Shown here: positions 34,252 to 44,330 of the stretch, piece after piece | Numbering within the stretch: position 1 is the stretch's first letter | Layout of the letters: the number at the start of each line of letters is the position of its first letter | NCBI GenBank assembly: GCA_028274465.1 | Contig: CM051458.1 | Coordinates: 77,148,085-77,212,084, forward strand | Reading direction: 5' to 3' | DNA: 64,000 bases | Origin: Plantago ovata | Lineage: Eukaryota; Streptophyta; Magnoliopsida; Lamiales; Plantaginaceae | The notes under the pieces: generated by a model | The model's input: the letters and a program-made list of their open reading frames with translations, nothing else | Told to the model about the DNA's origin: nothing | Database searches by the model: none | Made by a program: the position numbers and the translations under genes

Positions 34252-34980
34252 CGAAAAGTCAAGTTCGTGGATCCAAATGTAATTAATTTCATCTAGTCAG
34301 GGTATGGATGTAAACTCCGGACTAGGGGGGCCTCGATGTAATTAAAAACACTAACAGGGGTACCATATGCAAATGACCCTTAAAATTAAGCTCGCATAAC
34401 TTTATTGTTAATCCAATTCTCATACTGTGGTAAATATTTTACAGATGTTTTTCTCTGGTACTCAGTACTTCAATAAGTATGAGAATTCATATTCAACACT
34501 AAATGAAGCCTTTCGAGGAACTCCATTTGATGTTACTTCTGAGATCTACAACCCAAATGAAAATATTGTAGGAGAGTTTGTCCAGCCAACTCCTGAAATT
34601 AGCCGGATTGATGTAACGTTCATTGCAAAAGAATGGGGATACGATGGAAGCGACAGCGGTTCTAATTCTGAGTAGATTCTGTGCCACAACATTAATGAGT
34701 ATTTCGGTTTGTACTTCTCTTTCTAATAATTGTTGAATATATTTTGAAAGGCGTTAGTTTTCAATAGGTTAATTTTAATTTATAGTATTTATTTTATGAA
34801 AAACCTAGCAATCATATAACTCTACAAACACCAAAATTCACATTATAAATCTGGTACATTCAAAGCATACAAGGATTATGAAGTTGACAGCTCCGTTCAT
34901 TCTGCAGCCTATATTTATTTCTCATACGATCATTTCATCATGAAACATAAACTTAGGTCGAAACAACAGTGATTGTAACC

Positions 34981-35551
34981 TCACTTATGCGTACGTTCTT
35001 TTCTTATCCTCTGGTTGACAAGCATGGAAGGGTTATATCCATACTGGCTGCAAGTTTCGTCTCCTATTGGACTCTCAACTTCATCGTTGTCCTTGTTCAG
35101 AATGGTCACCGTGAAACCCGGGGGGGCATGGTACCTGAAGTTGGGTGTGTATCCAATCTCAACCCCGTAATGATGTACAAAAGTATTCCATCCCTGCATT
35201 AGCGTTAAGACCCCATTCTCTCTGATTATCCTGACTTGGAAAGGAACACCATTGCCTTCTTGGGCTGTTATATCATTATCAATTTCATGGCCGTAGATAT
35301 CACAAAAGTCACGCGGTAGTTCCTGTATTTCGTAAACATATTTCAAGTGAATAATACTTGAAAAGAAAGAGTAAAGTAATGAACTGGAAATTAGCATAAC
35401 ACACAATCTGATTAAAGTGATGCAGGGGAATTCATTTGTGAGCATAATAGTGTTAGCAACCCCAATTAAAAACATGCAAATAACATACCAACATGTGCTT
35501 CTCCATTGCACCTATCCCCTTCGAAAACGTTGTTGGAGCTTCAATGATCAT
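34981..35551 (-). CDS. B3-domain cargo protein, intact (134 aa)
   Basis: The exons on the minus strand are 35489-35551 (MIIEAPTTFSKGIGAMEKHM plus Leu) and 34981-35322, joined in phase 0 across a GT-AG intron. The second exon encodes a B3-like fold: ELPRDFCDIYGHEIDND, a central strand with PFQVRIIRENGVL, GWNTFVHHYGVEIGYTPNFRY, and FTVTILNKDNDEVESP. B3 is a plant-specific DNA-binding domain of the ARF/REM/ABI3 families. This one is single-domain and REM-like in size, ending in a basic tail (QRIRKERTHK). A TATATATA box near 35638 on the minus strand lies about 90 bp upstream. There is no interruption. A gene of this type inside a Harbinger element is unexpected. Confidence 0.75.
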
Positions 35552-36036
35552 CCTTAGATGTAGCTTAGTTTTATATGGTGGAATATATGTGGATAGGTGA
35601 TTGGAAGTGGAGTGGTACATGTCCAATTGTTGCCAACATATATATAGTAGTTAATAACACACAAGGTATATGGAACATGTGAAAATTGTTGACTAGTACA
35701 AGGAGATATATTTTTGTTTGCATTCTTATGTTGAAAATTAGGCACATAGGAAATGTGTGTAGGTCCGTTTTTTCAATTGGACTTATTGCTTGGTTGTTGA
35801 TGAATGAGATAGGAAATGTGGACATTCAGAGGTCCAAACTTGAACTTCGTCTTTCGTCCCGAACGTCGAAAGTGGACATGAGGTAAGAGCTAGTCGTGTA
35901 CCTGTAACCTGTATTACTGAAGCAAACTCCTGAGAAACCAAAACGAGTGATAAATGGGATAAAAGGGGTTGATACGGTCGCATTCGGAGATGATTTGCGG
36001 TGTCCGGGGTCAAAGCCGGGCACCCGGGTCACTGGC

Positions 36037-36300
36037 GCCCTCAGGCGCACCGCCCCGTGTGGGGCGGTCCACCTGGGGTGCCCAGGGGGCGCCTGGGCCT
36101 CTGCTACTCCCGGGCGCACCGCCCCGGGTGTGGGGCGGTCCGCTTAGGAGTTGCATAAAACGACCGGGTTTCTGCCCTTCCCAGGCGCACCGTCCCGGGT
36201 GTGGGGCGGTCCGCCTGGGAGTGGCAGAAAACGCCCAGGCGTTCTGCTGCTCCCGGGCGCACCGCCCCGTGTGCCCGCCACGCGGAGGTCCGCCGCGCCC
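36037..36300. repeat. GC-rich tandem repeat, about 71-bp unit, 3.6 copies
   Basis: Units begin near 36037, 36109, 36180 and 36252. Each contains GGCGCACCGCCCCG and most also GTGTGGGGCGGTCC, so each can fold into a stem. The block is strikingly GC-rich against the surrounding AT-rich DNA. Open frames on both strands here arise from the repeat. It may come from a retrotransposon LTR, but no matching second LTR is visible. Confidence 0.75.
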
Positions 36301-36653
36301 CGCACGGGCAGAATGCGGCCCGTGCAGAATTCCTCCTCCGGAACTTCGAATTCGGCCCCCTGCACGATTTTTGAGATCCGAAACCTGATATCTTGGCCTT
36401 GAAACTCGTCTCGGTAATCCTTGACACACCACGGGTGATCTCGTTGCACCAAAACATCATTGTTTCGCCATGAATTACTTCCAAAAATGCGATTTCCACC
36501 TAAAACCTGAAAAGAACAAAAGAAATGGAAAAGTGACACTACTCTAACAAAATGCACTAAAATGCATGCAAGAGGATAGCTAAATTGGTAAAAAAACACT
36601 CGAATGATAGTGTAAAAAAACACTGTCATCAGTTGTTGAAAAAAATGAGACAG

Positions 36654-36708
36654 TATAAAACATATATATTTGTATCTACTGCATTTTGTATCCAATTCTA
36701 AGTTGAAT
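36654..36708 (+). promoter_or_regulatory. TATA box and leader of the 36709 cargo gene
   Basis: TATAAAA at about 36654-36660 lies 49 bp before the ATG at 36709. Confidence 0.5.
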
Positions 36709-37339
36709 ATGGATTTCTCTTATAATCGTCCCCAACCCGATTTTCTTTTTCCACACAGCAACAACTGGAATTTTCTGGTCGTTGATTATTTTGTCAAAAT
36801 CCTATGCCATGAAGAAAATCAACTTGGGGGTTTGAACTTACTCCAGCCACCTCACGTATGTGTTATTGAGAAGGCGTATATGGCTATTTCAGAGAAGTTC
36901 ACTGACTATCCTTGGGACTATACGGAGGCTGAATGTTCAGTGAATTTCAGCTTCCTTTTCGACAGGTTCCGGTGTATCGGTTTCTTGCTAACCCAACACT
37001 GCATTGAATGGGAGAAGGGATCTAATATGGTAAGAATCTTGGATGCAACAAAGTTCCATGACATTTGCAATGTAAGTTAGTTTATCGCATTTTCAAGATT
37101 TTGGTTTTTATGCGGTGCAAATTAGACATTTGTCTCAACCTTCCATTCAATTATAATACAAGTACATTTTCCATGATGTTTACCAGGAAGACTATTTGAC
37201 GGAAGCATATGCCTGCGAAGGTGATCCCCATTGGAGTGAGCTACAAGTACTGTTTGGTTCTTTTGAAGATTACAAATCTAGCTGCCTCAGGAAGCAGAGA
37301 GTTACAAAGGTATTTGAATCAAATGAATCTGGAAACTAG
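36709..37339 (+). CDS. FDRFRC-type SANT-like cargo protein, intact (171 aa)
   Basis: Exon 1 (36709-37071, 121 codons) and exon 2 (37187-37339, 50 codons plus stop) join in phase 0 with consensus GTAAGT and CAG borders. The protein reads MDFSYNRPQPDFLFPHSNNW, VVDYFVKILC, a helix VIEKAYMAISEKFTDYPWDY, then SFLFDRFRCIGFLLTQHCIEW. Exon 2 gives EDYLTEAYACEGDPHWSELQ and VLFGSFEDYKSS. The spacing (RF..I.FLL....I.W...NMV) resembles plant Myb/SANT-like domains in which GxxW and a following acidic segment are conserved. It is the only undamaged member of three such genes in element B. The broken relatives are at 19629-20236 and 37653-38224, the latter convergent with this gene. Confidence 0.7.
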
Positions 37340-37652
37340 TTAAATGGTGTCGTAGTATTACGCGCAAGTAGTTTCCACATTAAATAAATCTTTATAGAAT
37401 TCTGGAATGATTATGCAGTTGAAGTATATGTTTGTAATATTCCAATTTGCAATGATGCTTTCTTCCATTCAACATGGCTTAGACCTTTATGTCATTCTGT
37501 AATAATAGAATTGCTCTGTTCCAGTTTTTAACTTGTTATATTATGAGATTTTTACATCACAATTCAACCAACAAAGTTTAAGATGACAGAATGATAGAAA
37601 TGATAACGACTATTAATGGAAACATGATTTCATACTAATGAAGAGTCAACCA

Positions 37653-38224
37653 CTAAAAATTGTAGGAGTATTCTGAGAGAGGAAGTTTTCTAGCCATATT
37701 CAGAACTTGATTAACATATTCTTCGTACTCACAGAACAACCATTTCAACCTCTGCCAATCTGGATCGCCTTGGACCGCGTAAGCTTTTGTTAGATGATCA
37801 TTCTGTACATAAGATAATTAAAACAAAGTCACAACCTACCAGGTGACTTTTAACGGTCTTTAAATTTGGTACGTACCTCACATATGGAAGAAAACCTTGC
37901 TTCATTGTTGATGATGATAGTATTGTCGTACTCATTCCATACGACACAACCGTCGTTGATGAGATAACCAAAGCACCGGAACCTATCGAAAAGAAGATTG
38001 AACTTCTCTTTACATTCTCTTACAGTGTAGTGGCCCTTATAATTATGCCTTGTTTATTTTTCGACAAGCCTTTCAATGATTCCAGGCCGGGGGAAATCGA
38101 CTAAATCAAAGTCTGGAGTGTAATTGGCTCCCCTCGTCACCTCAAATAGAAAATCATCCGTAATTGATTTACGCCACTTCGAATCTGAAGGGAAGAGGTA
38201 CTGGTCTTGTGCAAGTGGATCCAT
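37653..38224 (-). pseudogene. FDRFRC-type SANT-like cargo gene 3, one in-frame stop
   Basis: The minus-strand exons are 38224-37877 (116 codons) and 37802-37653 (49 codons plus stop), with a GT-AG intron in phase. The start is MDPLAQDQYLFPSDSKWRKS. An in-frame TAA follows RLVEK near 38055. The frame then continues as KEKFNLLFDRFRCFGYLIND with GCVVWNEYDNTIII. Exon 2 is NDHLTKAYAVQGDPDWQRLK ... ARKLPLSEYSYNF. The parallel with the intact gene at 36709 is clear over the whole length. The single stop is the only defect I see. Confidence 0.7.
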
Positions 38225-39237
38225 ATTGAAGTTTATATCTGAATTTTGAGTGTGGTTGAAGATGTTAAACCCCTCTGTATAAATAAGCTTGAGCAAGCTG
38301 GAATTTATGGACCTTGTTGAAGTTGTAAAAAAGTAATTGTATTTTTTAAACTTTTGTTACGTCCTCGTAAATTTTAGTTACGCACATATCACACATTTAT
38401 AAGCCAAAATATGTTATTTATGGGAGCAAAGGAACACACATTATGTTTAAGCTTCATCAAGGGCAGTACAAATTTGGTTAAACTTTTAATGAAATGTTGG
38501 GGTAAGAAAAAATAGTTTTGTCAGCCTAAGTTTCACATGTATTAAACTTGTGGTCGACATATGATTTGGGGTGAAAGTCACCTACATTATTCACTAAAAT
38601 GACAATACAATCTGAACATAAATCGGACTTGTGCATTCACATGATGCAATAAGCTATCTACAAAACAAAAATCGAGTAACAGGAATGCTTTCATAATTTC
38701 CAGCTTGATTAGTCAGTTGTCTATCAATGAAAAGGACAAATGCAAAGGCAATGTAGCTTGTTTATACGTACACAAAAGGTCTTCACATGCATGATAAGGT
38801 GTTGGAAAGAATCAAACTAGCTAGGCCTGCAGAATCCAATACTTCACATGCATGAAAAGCATTTCTTCCCTTCCCAATATTATTAGTTAGGCGTGCATGA
38901 GATATTACAGCAATATATGTTTGTCCTATACCATATGTTGGGAATCTATGGAGCAATTAGGCATGGAAAAAGTTGATGAGCTTCACTTCAAAAGGTGGCA
39001 TGATCTGATTCTGTTTTAATAGCCGTTCATATTGGCTTCAATTTTTCAAACAACAATGAATACACATGCACTACCTGAAGTAGAATTACAATTGCCTTTC
39101 TCTAATATTATAATGCCTTGCTTAAAAAATAAAAATATTCTATCAAATATCAGCTATATAAACAGAGGTAGTATGGGAATTTGTAGATACACAACTAACA
39201 TCTCAACTAAACTAAGTAAAATATTATTGAACCCAAA
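38225..39237. other. Intergenic spacer within element B with a TATA box near 39155
   Basis: No supported gene. TATATAAA at about 39155-39162 lies roughly 75 bp upstream of the B3 gene start at 39238. Confidence 0.45.
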
Positions 39238-40464
39238 ATGAGCCAACCAAAGGGATTCATGAAACTCCTCCGAGATAACAACGTCGACAGGGCAGTAAGT
39301 TCATACAATTTCACGTACAAACTATATTTTATTTTTACATTTAATTCTCAGCAACATGGTGCTATTTCTATGGTTCTGTCATGACTGATAAATGTTCTTA
39401 TTTTTGTAGGTTGTCCCTCTGTCCTTCCGGAGAGACCTTGGCTATGAAATAGGCCCTACAATGGTACTGCGAGTGAATTCATGCATGCCATTTGAGATTG
39501 GTCTCACAGATGATGTCGACGGGGAGACATTATAGATGGACACGCAGTGGAGAGAATTCCGAGACACATTCGGCCTGCGAAATGGCGACCTCCTCACGTT
39601 CAAATATGTTGAGGAAAAGGAGATCTTCAAGGTGTCCGTTGAAGATGAAGAAGGTGTTAAGATTGAGTTTCAGCATGACTACTATCGTGGTGATCCGCCA
39701 AACCTGTTTGTTTCTTTTGGTAGACGTAGATGAAGGGAGGCATACTCTCAAGAATCTGATGATACTGATTCTTCCGTGTCAGAAGACGATTCGTACTCTG
39801 ACTTATCGGACAGTGATGACGAAGATTACGCTCGAAGTTTACCAAGGGGTCGTGTTGGTTCCAGTTCAAGGGGTAAATACTAATTAGTTGTGATCCTTCT
39901 TTCATACTTTATCAACATTCTCATGATTCTAATCCATTTGTACTACATTATTTGTAGCTCCTACACAAGGCAACTACAACCAAAGTAACCACCCTCGATA
40001 TGACTCGTCTGCGAGAAGGGAGAAGGCAGTCTCTGCCGCGTGGCACCAGGCCTTGCAAGCCCACAGCGACAAGAAACACTTTGTCGTGTACATGGCCACT
40101 GGATATGTTACGGGACGTCACCTTGTGGTAAAACAAAAAAAAAAAAACCTCTTCAAATCATGTTGTACATGTTAGCTACATCTTCCATTTAACTTGCTCT
40201 TCGTATTTTTTTCCTGTCCAGACCATACCTAAGGCATTTGCTGACAGTGAGCTCCCACAAAAGCGTATTGAGATTCGCCTGAAATTAAAAGGAGGTAGGA
40301 ACACCACCGATGTTGTGGTACATAACTGGGGTCAATTTGTTCGCATGACTAAAGGTTGGAAGCCTTTCTGTCAAAAACACGATATCCAGGAAGGAGACGC
40401 GGTTCTTTTTGAGGTCGACAAACGTGACAAGTTCCTTTGGGTAGTAACAATCTTCAAGGCTTAG
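39238..40464 (+). pseudogene. Two-B3-domain (REM-like) cargo gene with two in-frame stops
   Basis: There are four exons: 39238-39294, 39410-39872, 39958-40127 and 40222-40464. All phases join. The first B3 domain reads FMKLLRDNNVDRAVVPLSFR, IGPTMVLRVN, QWREFRDTFGLRNGDLLTFK, and is followed by an acidic Ser/Asp-rich linker. The second reads KKHFVVYMATGYVTGRHLV, TIPKAFADSELPQKRIEIRL, KPFCQKHDIQEGDAVLFEVD, WVVTIFKA. The layout of two B3 domains with a linker is that of plant REM transcription factors. In-frame TAG (39533-39535) and TGA (39731-39733) break the first domain and the linker start. Both could come from C-to-T changes (CAG, CGA). Everything else is open. Confidence 0.8.
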
Positions 40465-40627
40465 TTGGTTTCTTTCACTTTGAAGTATGACGTATTTTCC
40501 TAAGTATGAAGTTGTTATTTCTTCTTTCATTTCAAATGTTGCCAATCCAGTTTGTATGACTGTCTTCACTGGAAATTTAGCTTATTGTACTCCCCGTTTA
40601 TTTGTGCTAGTAATGTTTTTGTGCGAG

Positions 40628-40790
40628 TAACGTTTGTTGTTTGTTGTTGTAATATTTAAAACTCTGTTCACCTTTAATATATATCCAGCCTTGTTGTTTG
40701 TTGTTCTAATATTTGAAACTCTGTTTCCCCTTAATATATAGCTACACTTATTGTTTGTTGTGGTAATACATAAAACTCCGTTTACAGTAA
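40628..40790. repeat. Tandem repeat, about 65-bp unit, three diverged copies
   Basis: Each unit has TTGTTTGTTGTNNTAATA, then AAACTCYGTTYAC, then CTTTAATATATA or a close form. It lies just downstream of the two-B3 gene. No gene is seen from here to 41453. Confidence 0.65.
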
Positions 40791-41453
40791 TAGTCTCTCT
40801 TAATAGCATACAATGCATTTTATTCATGGGAAAACTGTTTACTAAATTTAAATGTATCAGGTCTGTTTGATTATAAAGCAAAATAAAAATATAAAATCTA
40901 AACGTAAACCGAACAGTTAAAACAAATCGTGGAAAACACATAACTGGGAATTCTGATAAATCATATATACATTTTAAGGAAAAAAATGAATTCAATGCAA
41001 GTTTTATAGTATGAAAAGAGTTGTTTTTCCTTTTTCATAGAAAAAACTACCACTTAAACTTAGCACATGAAGTTAGATTATGATTACTGCAATGACTGCA
41101 AGTGGCAAAGACAAGTAGTGTCATTGGGATGGATTTATAAGACATTGGAGTAGCTAGCAATGCTAATAGTTCGACTACATTCAATTCAAAATCACAAAAT
41201 AACATAGGTTCCTTCTGAAACTACAAGAAATTACTTAGTCGAAGTACAATCTCTAAATCATTGCATTTGTTTTTTTCTGGAATAATAGGTCACACGCTAC
41301 CATAATTCGCCTACCATAAAGGATTTAAAATCATGCCTAGGCTATTACTAAAAAAGATGGGCAGTTGCATAAAATTAAAAACATGAAGGACAACGACAAA
41401 TCAGACGCAGATTAACACTTCACTTCCTAAAGCAGTGGATCATAACTTTCAAA

Positions 41454-42480
41454 TCACATACCCCAAGGGCCAAAGTTGAAGGGGGGAGTCGATGGACCGG
41501 CACCACCATGAACATTTCCATGATTGTTAGGAGGGTTAGGAGGCTGGACACCAGATTCTTCACTTCCCCTTAAGTCGTCAAAGGTGTAAGGAACCCTGCT
41601 TTCGTAAACACCTTGAACCATGTCTAGAAGATGCCTCCCAACCCCATGCCAAAGTGGTCCTTCTCCGGTGGAACTGACAGACTCACTAGAAGCAGCAGAA
41701 TGGAGGGCAATGAATCCCAAAGGCGTAGCTCCAACAGATTCTGGCTCCAGATGCAAACCACGACGGACTGGAGGACGAGCACGAGGATTTGGTGGCAGAG
41801 TTGCTGAAATTTGAGTTCCGTGCGATTCACGTCGAGCTACAGCAGTTCTCCTTCCCCAAGGAGGTGAAACTGTTCTCGGTGGAGTTTCAAACTCGGACGA
41901 GCTGATGTTGATGTAGTGTGTGGGTTCATTAAAATCACTTCCAGGGCCCGGGCCAAAGATGTTCAACAAGTCATCCCACTGCTTTTCCCCCTTATGGAGA
42001 TAAGCATTTCCGTATAGGTAGTTCTGGAAAAACAAATAAACAAAATAAGTTAATTGAACATACTAAATACCAAAAGAATGATGTAACGAAATGAAAATTG
42101 GTATGTAAATCCAAAAAAACTTTCGTTTGCAACGGAACCTGCTTAATGTCCTTTCATACTATGTCTTTCGAGAACAAAAGCACCTTCCTATCAGTGTCGT
42201 GTTTGACACCTGGTAGCCTAAGGATCCTAGCGTACTCCTCGTACCGCAATTTGAGCATGCGAAACCTTTGCAGAACAACGGTTCTACCAAAACGTCATCC
42301 AGCTCTCTTATTCAGAAGGTTAAGTGCACGTTTGATCGACTGGCAGCCTTCAACAATGCGAACATTGTTTGATGTGGAGTGCTCGGACAGGATGTCGACA
42401 AAGTACTCTTCCAGCTCTCTCGTCCAAATTCCACCAAGAGGGAAGAAGATGTGATCTTGTGACATGTTCGAGGTAGCCAT
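41454..42480 (-). pseudogene. LPGV-type SANT-like cargo gene with a long Pro/Ser-rich tail, two in-frame stops
   Basis: The minus-strand coding exons are 42480-42139 and 42023-41454, in phase 0. Exon 1 gives MATSNMSQDHIFFPLGGIWT, RELEEYFVDILSEHS, then after a TGA (42295-42297) RFGRTVVLQRFRMLKLRYEE and ILRLPGVKHD. A second TGA lies near 42152-42154. Exon 2 encodes NYLYGNAYLHKGEKQWDDLL and a long Pro/Ser/Gly-rich C terminus ending PFNFGPWGM, a low-complexity tail absent from the other members. A 5'-UTR exon ending ACAGAG|GTACTTT (42635) and a TATATATAG box (42681) lie upstream. The WT..LE...VDIL and R..RY..Y..IL.LPGV pattern supports a SANT-like origin (inference). Confidence 0.65.
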
Positions 42481-42486
42481 CAACAC

Positions 42487-43744
42487 TGTGTATCTGCAAA
42501 ATGAAGATGAACAAGTTAGTATTTAAATTGAATGACTTCTCATTATAAATTGTATGCAATATGAACTTTTCTATTGTTATGTACGTACAAGAAGGAAACA
42601 AAATTTTCTTATAGAGTAATTTAGCTGAAAGTACCTCTGTGATGTTTGAGAAGGTGAGTATCTAATCTGGAAATTAGCTTCTATATATAGGGAAACAATA
42701 CAGCCTGGCCTTGTTATTTACTGTACAAAAATTCATTGCAAAGACAATCAATCAATTGACACATGAAATCAATTTAATGCCTTGCTTGTAAATGTGGTCC
42801 TTCGTGATAGGAATTGCAAAAAGATCTTGTGGCGAGGTCTGTAAATCTTTTTGCTCAGGTTTAGTAAAAGACTTGTACTTGTTCTCATTCAACCATACCT
42901 ATTTGCAGGAATAATAAAGATTATGTTAGTTGTTGGTGCAACAAGCCTAAGGTAGAAAACTGTTTAGTTGTACATTGAAATCCAGATTCTTAGACAAAGC
43001 TTTTAATTTTAGATTGAGTGGAACAATGGGTATACAATGTAGGTTCAATCTGCCTAGTTTTGGTATTAATAGTTTTAACTTTCAGATTGGTTACCATCTG
43101 ATAATTTTAATTTTGAAGTTACAGATGTGAGATGAAGTTTCCATCTACCATATGTTATGCATTAATCCTAATGGTTGTACCAAAGTGTGCAAGTACTGCT
43201 TCTATGCCAGAATTCTGTCCAGCTCTTACACTAACTAAAACAGGCACAAATTTATGAAACATGGGACACATGAAATGGAAAATAAGAAATTGCGTTTTAA
43301 GATTACATAGAACGTCTATTTCACATTTCAGGATATTTGATGAAGAAACGTAGTATACATGTGAGTGTGTAAGTAAAAAATGGAACATATGCACAATGCA
43401 CTTTAAAATATGGAAATTACGATTTCACAAGAGGCGAAATGGAAAATCAGAGACTGTGTTTAAAAACACAGAACTTACAATCATAATGAATCCATACATA
43501 ATGATAGTACTTAATACCTAAACTACCAAACAAGCAGATTGATGTTAAACTACAATATATTGTTCATATAAACCAGACGGATTTAAGCTAAAAACAAGTT
43601 AGGTCAGGCCTAACTAAATCTACGAATACAGATTGAAAGAGCGACCTCATAATATAGAAATAACCGTGATTTCTCCAAACAACTTCTTTACGCACCACGC
43701 CATTAAAGGAGTCAGAATGAAAATATAAAATTGTAGTTAATGAC
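42487..43744. other. Promoter of the 42480 gene and spacer, no further gene seen
   Basis: The part up to about 42700 holds the leader intron, 5'-UTR exon and TATA box of the minus-strand gene at 42480. From 42700 to 43744 I see only AT-rich non-coding sequence. Confidence 0.45.
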
Positions 43745-43973
43745 TTATGATGAAGAACCGCCGCCCTCACTGGGAATTGCAACACGGCTCGAAGACTCTC
43801 CTGGGAGAATGAAACAGCCACATATTGTGAAAATGTTTCGTAATTGAGGATATAGGGGTTCTCCCCGAGTTCGCATTTTCCTCGCCGCTATTTTCTCATT
43901 CTACATTAAAACGACACAGTAAATATATATTAAACCTGGTAGTTATCTTTCAAATTATTAAAGACACCACGAG

Positions 43974-44330
43974 TTACGATGAAATTGCCCGTCCACCCAA
44001 ATTATTCCAATAGAGTTTCCTTGCATAGACACGGTTACGCTTAACAACATAAAAAACCCCCGGGAGTGCCAGAAATTCTGCAAATTTCGTGTACCTACGC
44101 CGCATGATGGCAAGTAAGCTCACAAGACAGGGAACTGTAACGGTCTTCTGCAGCTGCCTGCTGATTTCGGAAGAACAAATCCTCCATGCAGCCATTAGAG
44201 ATTGCCTAGTTCGTATGCCAGAATCCCTAGCCAACCTATCTAACATCCGCACAAGGAGAATGTCTTCAACATTTTTCCAACCATCCAAGCTAAGCAGAGT
44301 TCTGTCCCTTACACGAATGACACGAGGCAT
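43974..44330 (-). CDS. Rightmost LPGV-type SANT-like cargo gene, first coding exon
   Basis: The minus-strand ATG at 44330 follows a splice acceptor (TTCATTTAG). The frame is open for 118 codons: MPRVIRVRDRTLLSLDGWKN, VEDILLVRMLDRLARDSGIR, AAWRICSSEISRQLQKTV, RRRYTKFAEFLALPGVFYVV, RNRVYARKLYW. This is the most SANT-like member (W, then spaced Leu, then AAW and RY..F..FL). By comparison with relatives a donor is expected just after NNLG (near 43997). A candidate second exon lies at about 43745-43900 (GEPLYPQLRNIF ... SEGGGSSS), but the phase does not join cleanly, so the 3' part is unresolved and may be damaged. Its 5'-UTR exon lies at the right end of element B (45221 onward). Confidence 0.55.
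   Translation of the reverse strand: MPRVIRVRDRTLLSLDGWKNVEDILLVRMLDRLARDSGIRTRQSLMAAWRICSSEISRQLQKTVTVPCLVSLLAIMRRRYTKFAEFLALPGVFYVVKRNRVYARKLYWNNLGGRAISS

Larger units (their letters stand above)
22939..34379. mobile_element. Non-autonomous Mutator-like element, host for nested insertions
   Basis: The ends GGGTAAATATCATATGGTAC (22939) and GTACCATATGCAAATGACCC (to 34379) are inverted repeats with a shared CATATGGTACCCC core. They are flanked by a perfect 9-bp direct duplication TTAAAATTA at 22930-22938 and 34380-34388. A 9-bp duplication is the hallmark of Mutator-like elements. No transposase is visible. Without the copia element and the solo LTR the element would be about 1.1 kb. A related but degenerate copy is at 11785-12345. 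Confidence 0.8.
22546..34675 (+). pseudogene. Second LPGV-type SANT-like cargo gene, stop in exon 1 and an 11.5-kb nested intron
   Basis: Exon 1 (22546-22899, 118 codons) reads MTTPGKTFYCGSQKCIFPPD ... CFSKNYVLAKFSLLVLRYNA, then LPGVEIFHEHKALYVPTVLK. It aligns with the gene just upstream, so the two are a tandem pair. An in-frame TGA lies at 22708-22710. Exon 2 (34445-34675) encodes MFFSGTQYFNKYENSYSTLN and an acidic C terminus ending SGSNSE, in phase with exon 1. The intron (22900-34444) would be about 95 bp without the Mutator-like insertion at 22939-34379. It now also holds a copia element and a Cassandra-type LTR. Family identity is as uncertain as for the intact paralogue. Confidence 0.7.

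Noticed and set aside
22939..34379. An autonomous Mutator element
   Set aside because: No MULE transposase motifs were seen. The interior consists of a short non-coding body plus nested retroelements.
35826..36499. Several Arg/Pro/Gly-rich frames of 80-180 codons
   Set aside because: They overlap on both strands over the GC-rich 71-bp tandem array, where stop codons are rare by composition.
43588..43821. 77-codon frame on the minus strand as an independent gene
   Set aside because: There is no domain or promoter. The region instead overlaps a possible second exon of the 44330 gene in a different frame, and neither could be settled.
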